In this document: in pieces, positions 59,633 to 64,000 of the stretch
How the letters are laid out: each line of letters opens with the position of its first letter
How positions within the stretch are numbered: the first letter of the stretch is position 1
From: Pelecanus crispus
Taxonomy: Eukaryota; Chordata; Aves; Pelecaniformes; Pelecanidae
NCBI RefSeq assembly: GCF_030463565.1
Contig: NC_134643.1
Span: forward strand, 78,799,721-78,863,720
Length of the DNA stretch: 64,000 bases
Reading direction: 5' to 3'
Notes under the pieces: model-generated
Seen by the model: the letters and a program-made list of their open reading frames with translations, nothing else
The model's database searches: none
Told to the model about the DNA's origin: nothing
Translations under genes and position numbers: made by a program

Positions 59633-62600
59633 TCCTACTATGGAGCTAGAGCTAGGTGTCAGTGTTGGTACCTGAAATGAACAGGTATCAATAAAGTCCT
59701 TACAATACAGAGTTTTGCTGTTGATATCAAACTCCCGACAAGCAGTAGATGGTCCCGACAGGAGGTTTGGAAGTCTGGAAGCTGAGATCATAGTGGAAAT
59801 TTGAATTTGGATTTGAAGCAGAAGGTCTTTCTGTGTCATCAGACTGGGTATTATCTCTGTGATGACGTCATTCATGGAACCATATTAATAAATGATGAGT
59901 GAGTGTTTCAGTTATAGATTTTCAGCCTTCTATTAATAGTTCATTACCCCCCCAACGTGTTACTATTTTGCAGGTAAGAGTTTTAGTGTTAGCTACAGCT
60001 AGAATGAAAATAGGTAGTGTAATCCACTTGTGCCTCTGCACTGCTAAAGATTTTGATTGCACAGTTACACACTGTTTTTGCACAAAAAACCCTGATGCAT
60101 TCAGTGCACAAGAGCTGCTGTGCTTACTGAATGAGTCTAGATATTATTCCTTTTATAGACATTATTCAGAATTGCCATGTAAAAACAAATGCCTATAAAG
60201 GTGTGCATACATTTTTGTATCAATACGAGAACACCTCTCCGAGGTTCATACTTGCATGTGTGATCCTGAGTGTTGCTACATCTGCTTCTCTGCTGCCCAA
60301 GGTTCCAGCAATGGACTCTGCCCTACTACGTGTTTTTTCCATTGAGTTTTTTACAACTCAGTGAGTAAGTAACTTGACGCTCTGTTCTCCTGTTGCATGC
60401 AATAACTAATGGTAAGGCCTGAAGACTAATGAATTGACCCCTGATCAATACCAGAAGCTGTTTGTGTCTGGCAAAGGTTATACTGGCTGTTCCCCCAGTG
60501 TCTTAATACTGCACCCTTGCCTCAAATTTATAGAAAAAATGTGCATCTGCAGAAGAACAGGTATTCTGTGTGTATGCTCTGATCTTGTGGAAAATGGCAG
60601 GAATTACAGTGGCATTTTCTATTAAAAGGTAGATTATTGTGCATTAATGGCAGGGTAAGAGTATACATTTTACTCGACACAGCAAGAGAAATGCAAGTGG
60701 CAGAAGAAAAACATCTTCCTAGCCACTGAATTTCCATAAAGCTTCTAAGCAGCTGTACACAACTGCAGGAGAAACTTTGGTCCTCCTCCTTTCAAACAGG
60801 CACACAAAGTGGCAGGAGAGCATTTTATCTCTTTTAGAGCTTTTTTTCATTTTCCACAATGTGGGAAAGGAAGGGACAATCAAACCCTCTTGCCAAACAT
60901 ATGACAATTTCATTATTCTAAATGACATATTGGCCTGGATAGCTTAAAGAAGCCCTTTAGGATGAGATTGCCTCCAGACTCATTATCCAGAGAGTGGATT
61001 TTTGCTTGGCTTTGATTATCTGGAGGGATCTATTCCTGTGAAACAGAACCTCATTTTTCTTTTTGCAGAATTACAGTTTTTTGTAGTGTCTATGTATTCT
61101 CATTTCCTCCTTCATTCTTTTGTTATAGGCCGTCTGGAACTTCAGAAACTTTCATTTCCCAGTCAGGGAAAATGGGAGAGCAAAGATTAATATCAGCCTA
61201 GAAGGACATTTGTGACCATTTGTCCTGAAGTGATAGACGCCCGGGCTGATCTCCTGGGTTTTTGTAGCTTCTCTCCAATGGAACGTTGATCAGATGTGGC
61301 CCCTGCATGTTTACACATGGGCCAACAGCTCTCGTACACCACTGTTGTTCAGATAACGGGAACTGAGTGAAGGGGTGTGTATGTGGGGAGTGGTTTTTTC
61401 TGTTCAAGGATTGTTTTTACTGAGTTTAGCATTCTGGGTCAGGGCCATTCAGTGAGCTCTGGCTATGTCAGAGAAGATGGCTGAATTCCTTCCAGTGTAA
61501 AAGACATCAACCTGTAGGTTGCATTAGTGAGTATCAGCCACCAGCTCAGCCCAAAGCAACCTTTACGGGGGGCTTATTCTTCAAATTATCATCCCACTTC
61601 GGTGTGAGGACTGGAAATTTGTTTCAACCTGTTAGCCCTTTTCTTGGTGCACTGCAGCTATCTGTACTATTCCAGTATGCAGCCGAGTGTCTTTACTCAA
61701 GCTGTACAGTCCAGTGTGATCAATAGCGCTTAGCTATAGGTGTATAACTCTCATCTGATTTGTTATTTTCTTGTCTGATTTTTCATCACAAAGTAGGTGA
61801 CTTTGTTATACTCCTCCTCAAATGTTCTCTCTCTCCTTTGTGTGCATGTGTGTACTTGGGATAGAAAGACTGCTAACTCTTGTGTGTAATTGGGGTAGTT
61901 TGAAAGAGCATGCAAAAGGCGAAATGGGGCAGACTTATTTTTGTTCCACACAGACTCCAGGCCACCCATACCCTAGGTCTCCGTTTCAGTGCCTTCCTCC
62001 TCCATCTTTTCAAGAACAGCTGTAATAGTCTCTTTCATTCCTCACTGAACTCAGTTTCCATCAGTAAAATAATGTAGCAAAGATTTATAGATTCATTTCA
62101 TGAGAGGGACATGCTTTCATTTTGCCAGTGATGAATCATCTAATGTTTACTTTCCCAGACCTTGTACAAATCTTTACAGTCATTGAGGTGAACATCAATT
62201 AAAATGAAACTGTATTAAAATAAAATATTGACTTCATTTAACATAATATAACTCCCAAGTGGGGAGTGTGGCTTCCAGATAGAAGCAGCATAGCAGCAGC
62301 AGTGCAAGATGTTATATTGCAGGTTTCATTCCCTGTAAAATTCACAGCAAATGATAACTTCTGCCTCAAAGTGACCACTCTGATTCTTAGTTCTTATGCC
62401 CCCTTTCAAATCTGAAAAAAACCTAATCAGTACCATGCACACGACTAAAATATATAGGGACTCAAAAATTTGTGTTATTGGACAAAACCATACTAGCAGT
62501 TTTTCTGAGTAAAATAGCTGATCCTCCTATGTTCTTTCTGCACCCTCACTTGGTCAAAGATAAAAATACAAATAACTAAAGTGCAATTGCTTCTAAATTG

Positions 62601-64000
62601 TTTTCTAAAGCAATAAAATAACCACTTTAAAATTCTTGCAAACCTCAGATTAAGTAGATTTTTGAGCAGGTGGCTTGTTTTCATGTCTAGCTCTCTCAGT
62701 GCTACAGTTTTGTATGGATGGATGTGGAGATGTTGGATGTGGACGTATTACAGAGTACTGGGTTTTGGTTGCTCAGAAATATGTTTTAAAAATGGTAAAT
62801 GTTCCCTGATTTTTAACACTGGGAACTATTTGGAGCTTTTTCCGTTAGTGACTTTGAGGCAGGCAGTGTAAGTGAGTAATTTAGGTAGACTGGCATGGTT
62901 CTTGAAGAAAATGAAAATCATGAGTGGGAATAATAGACTCCGTTTGTTATTTAGAATTGAGGCATCTCAAGTTTCAGAAAATTTGGGGAGAAGTTTCACA
63001 TCTAAGCCTACCTGATGTGGCTGCATTACTGTGGTTAGAATGCTGAAGATGTTTTATTTCAGGCATTCAGTAAAAGGAAGGTAAGATGTGACAGATGTGT
63101 AAGAAATAGCAACGTGTTTAGAAGAGAGAAACCAAAATTCATCATCCTGTTCAAATATATTAATTAACAGTCTGAGGCACAGAGATACAGGTTTAATTGT
63201 ATTTTAATAGAACGCTGGAGTGATATTTTTATTTCCTCTTCCATAGTTATCAGAAACCATTTTCCATTTTGGAAGGTGCTGTTTCTAAAAACACTTAAAA
63301 CCACTATGCTGTAGTTTAGTTTGCAGCATATGGAAGATCATAAGAATGGTTTTTCCTGCAAAATGATTTTGATCTATTAAATTCAGCTGTTCAGGGAAGG
63401 TGGTGGGGAGAAATGTAAGATATTGAACTCCTGAAGTGTGAAAGGTTTTCCAGTGGCAGAAAGTGAGACTTAAGAGTGCATTCTGGCTGTTTTAACATCA
63501 GAAACAGATCACTGGATCGTTTTTCTCTTCATTTTTTCTTTTTTTTTACTAATGGCACTTTGCTACAATTGGTGCATTTCACGTGATAAACACGTCTTGG
63601 AAAGCGGTTTTTTTACATGACTTTGAAATACAGGAAATGTGAGTCTCATTCAGTAGACATTAGGTATACTGGAGCTATATTGCTCACGTGAGCAATCATA
63701 CTGAATTCGGGACAGGTCTTTTTAATGAACACTGCAGTACAAATGAAATGACTGAAACGAGTTAGCAAGAATCATTAACATTGCTGAAAAAAAAAGTGTG
63801 TGGAACAAAATAAAAATTTCTCAGACTCCACGTGAATTTTATATAGCATGTTAAAGGAACATAGTTGTTGGTAACTGGTTAAACTCTGCAATAGGTGTGT
63901 GAGTGAATGAAAATGTAAACCAAACACCACCTATTGTAACCCATAAATATCATCAAAGTCAGACCAATGTGATACATTCTAGTTATTATGTGCTCCTGAG

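Larger units (their letters stand above)
55442..64000 (+). other. MPPED1 intron after coding exon 3, open at window end
   Basis: A phase-2 intron starting GTAAGC that extends past the window end, so it is longer than 8.5 kb. It contains an ancient CR1/L3-like relic (about 56,440-57,080), a CAA/AAT-type microsatellite (57,342-57,373), an extremely AT-rich block (59,290-59,470) and an old CR1 tail (59,482-59,632). I see no coding exon, and nothing I can name at 57.4-59.2 or 59.7-64.0 kb. Confidence 0.75.

Noticed and set aside
55442..64000. Search for the next MPPED1 exon (expected to begin with Trp-Gln-Pro-Trp-Phe-like coding).
   Set aside because: No such coding sequence was found by eye in any frame; the exon is taken to lie outside the window.
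1..64000. Endogenous retrovirus LTRs, CRISPR arrays, tRNA or rRNA genes.
   Set aside because: No paired long terminal repeats, regularly spaced repeats or RNA-gene signatures were seen in reading the sequence. An automated scan could still find a small item.

Overview
This window is vertebrate nuclear DNA, most likely from a bird. It is mostly non-coding, has large introns and a CpG island, and carries CR1 LINE copies of several ages. The younger copies end in the ATTCTATG-type 8-mer repeat typical of avian CR1. No bacterial-style operon, viral provirus, CRISPR array or tRNA was seen.

The only host protein-coding gene I can support is MPPED1 (metallophosphoesterase domain containing 1) on the + strand. 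Three coding exons, at 31,081-31,232, 36,422-36,603 and 55,216-55,441, join in perfect frame with consensus GT/AG splice sites. They encode about 187 residues and three of the metallophosphoesterase motifs (SDTH, GD..E, GNHE). The C-terminal part, with the remaining metal-binding histidines, must lie beyond 64,000. The promoter is probably the roughly 1.9 kb CpG island at 15,340-17,210, which holds two strong candidate first-exon splice donors. A second, smaller GC-rich patch at 25,245-25,420, beside a CTCF-like motif and another good donor, may be an alternative promoter or insulator inside intron 1.

Layout: 1-15,340 is an upstream flank with no recognised gene, containing one tiny CR1 tail and a degenerate repeat near 6.5-7.0 kb. 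The CpG island and non-coding intron 1 run to 31,030. Coding exon 1 follows, then a 5.2 kb intron, coding exon 2, an 18.6 kb repeat-rich intron, coding exon 3, and an intron that runs out of the window. The 18.6 kb intron is the repeat sink. It holds an ancient minus-strand CR1/L3-like relic (39.8-40.4 kb), a CR1 3' end (40.8-41.3 kb), a MIR/CORE-like tail (43.3 kb), a long 5'-truncated dead CR1 (45.3-48.0 kb), and an older minus-strand CR1 (49.7-51.25 kb) with a younger CR1 tail nested inside it. Next to that is a decayed SGNH-esterase-like ORF1 segment (51.56-51.9 kb).

Scattered imperfect palindromes (22.8, 27.5, 29.7 and 33.0 kb) look like very old hairpin-type repeats shared widely among sauropsids. 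I found no convincing new functional system. The points worth checking are the MPPED1 promoter structure, the intronic CpG/CTCF node, and whether any of the ancient repeats are conserved.
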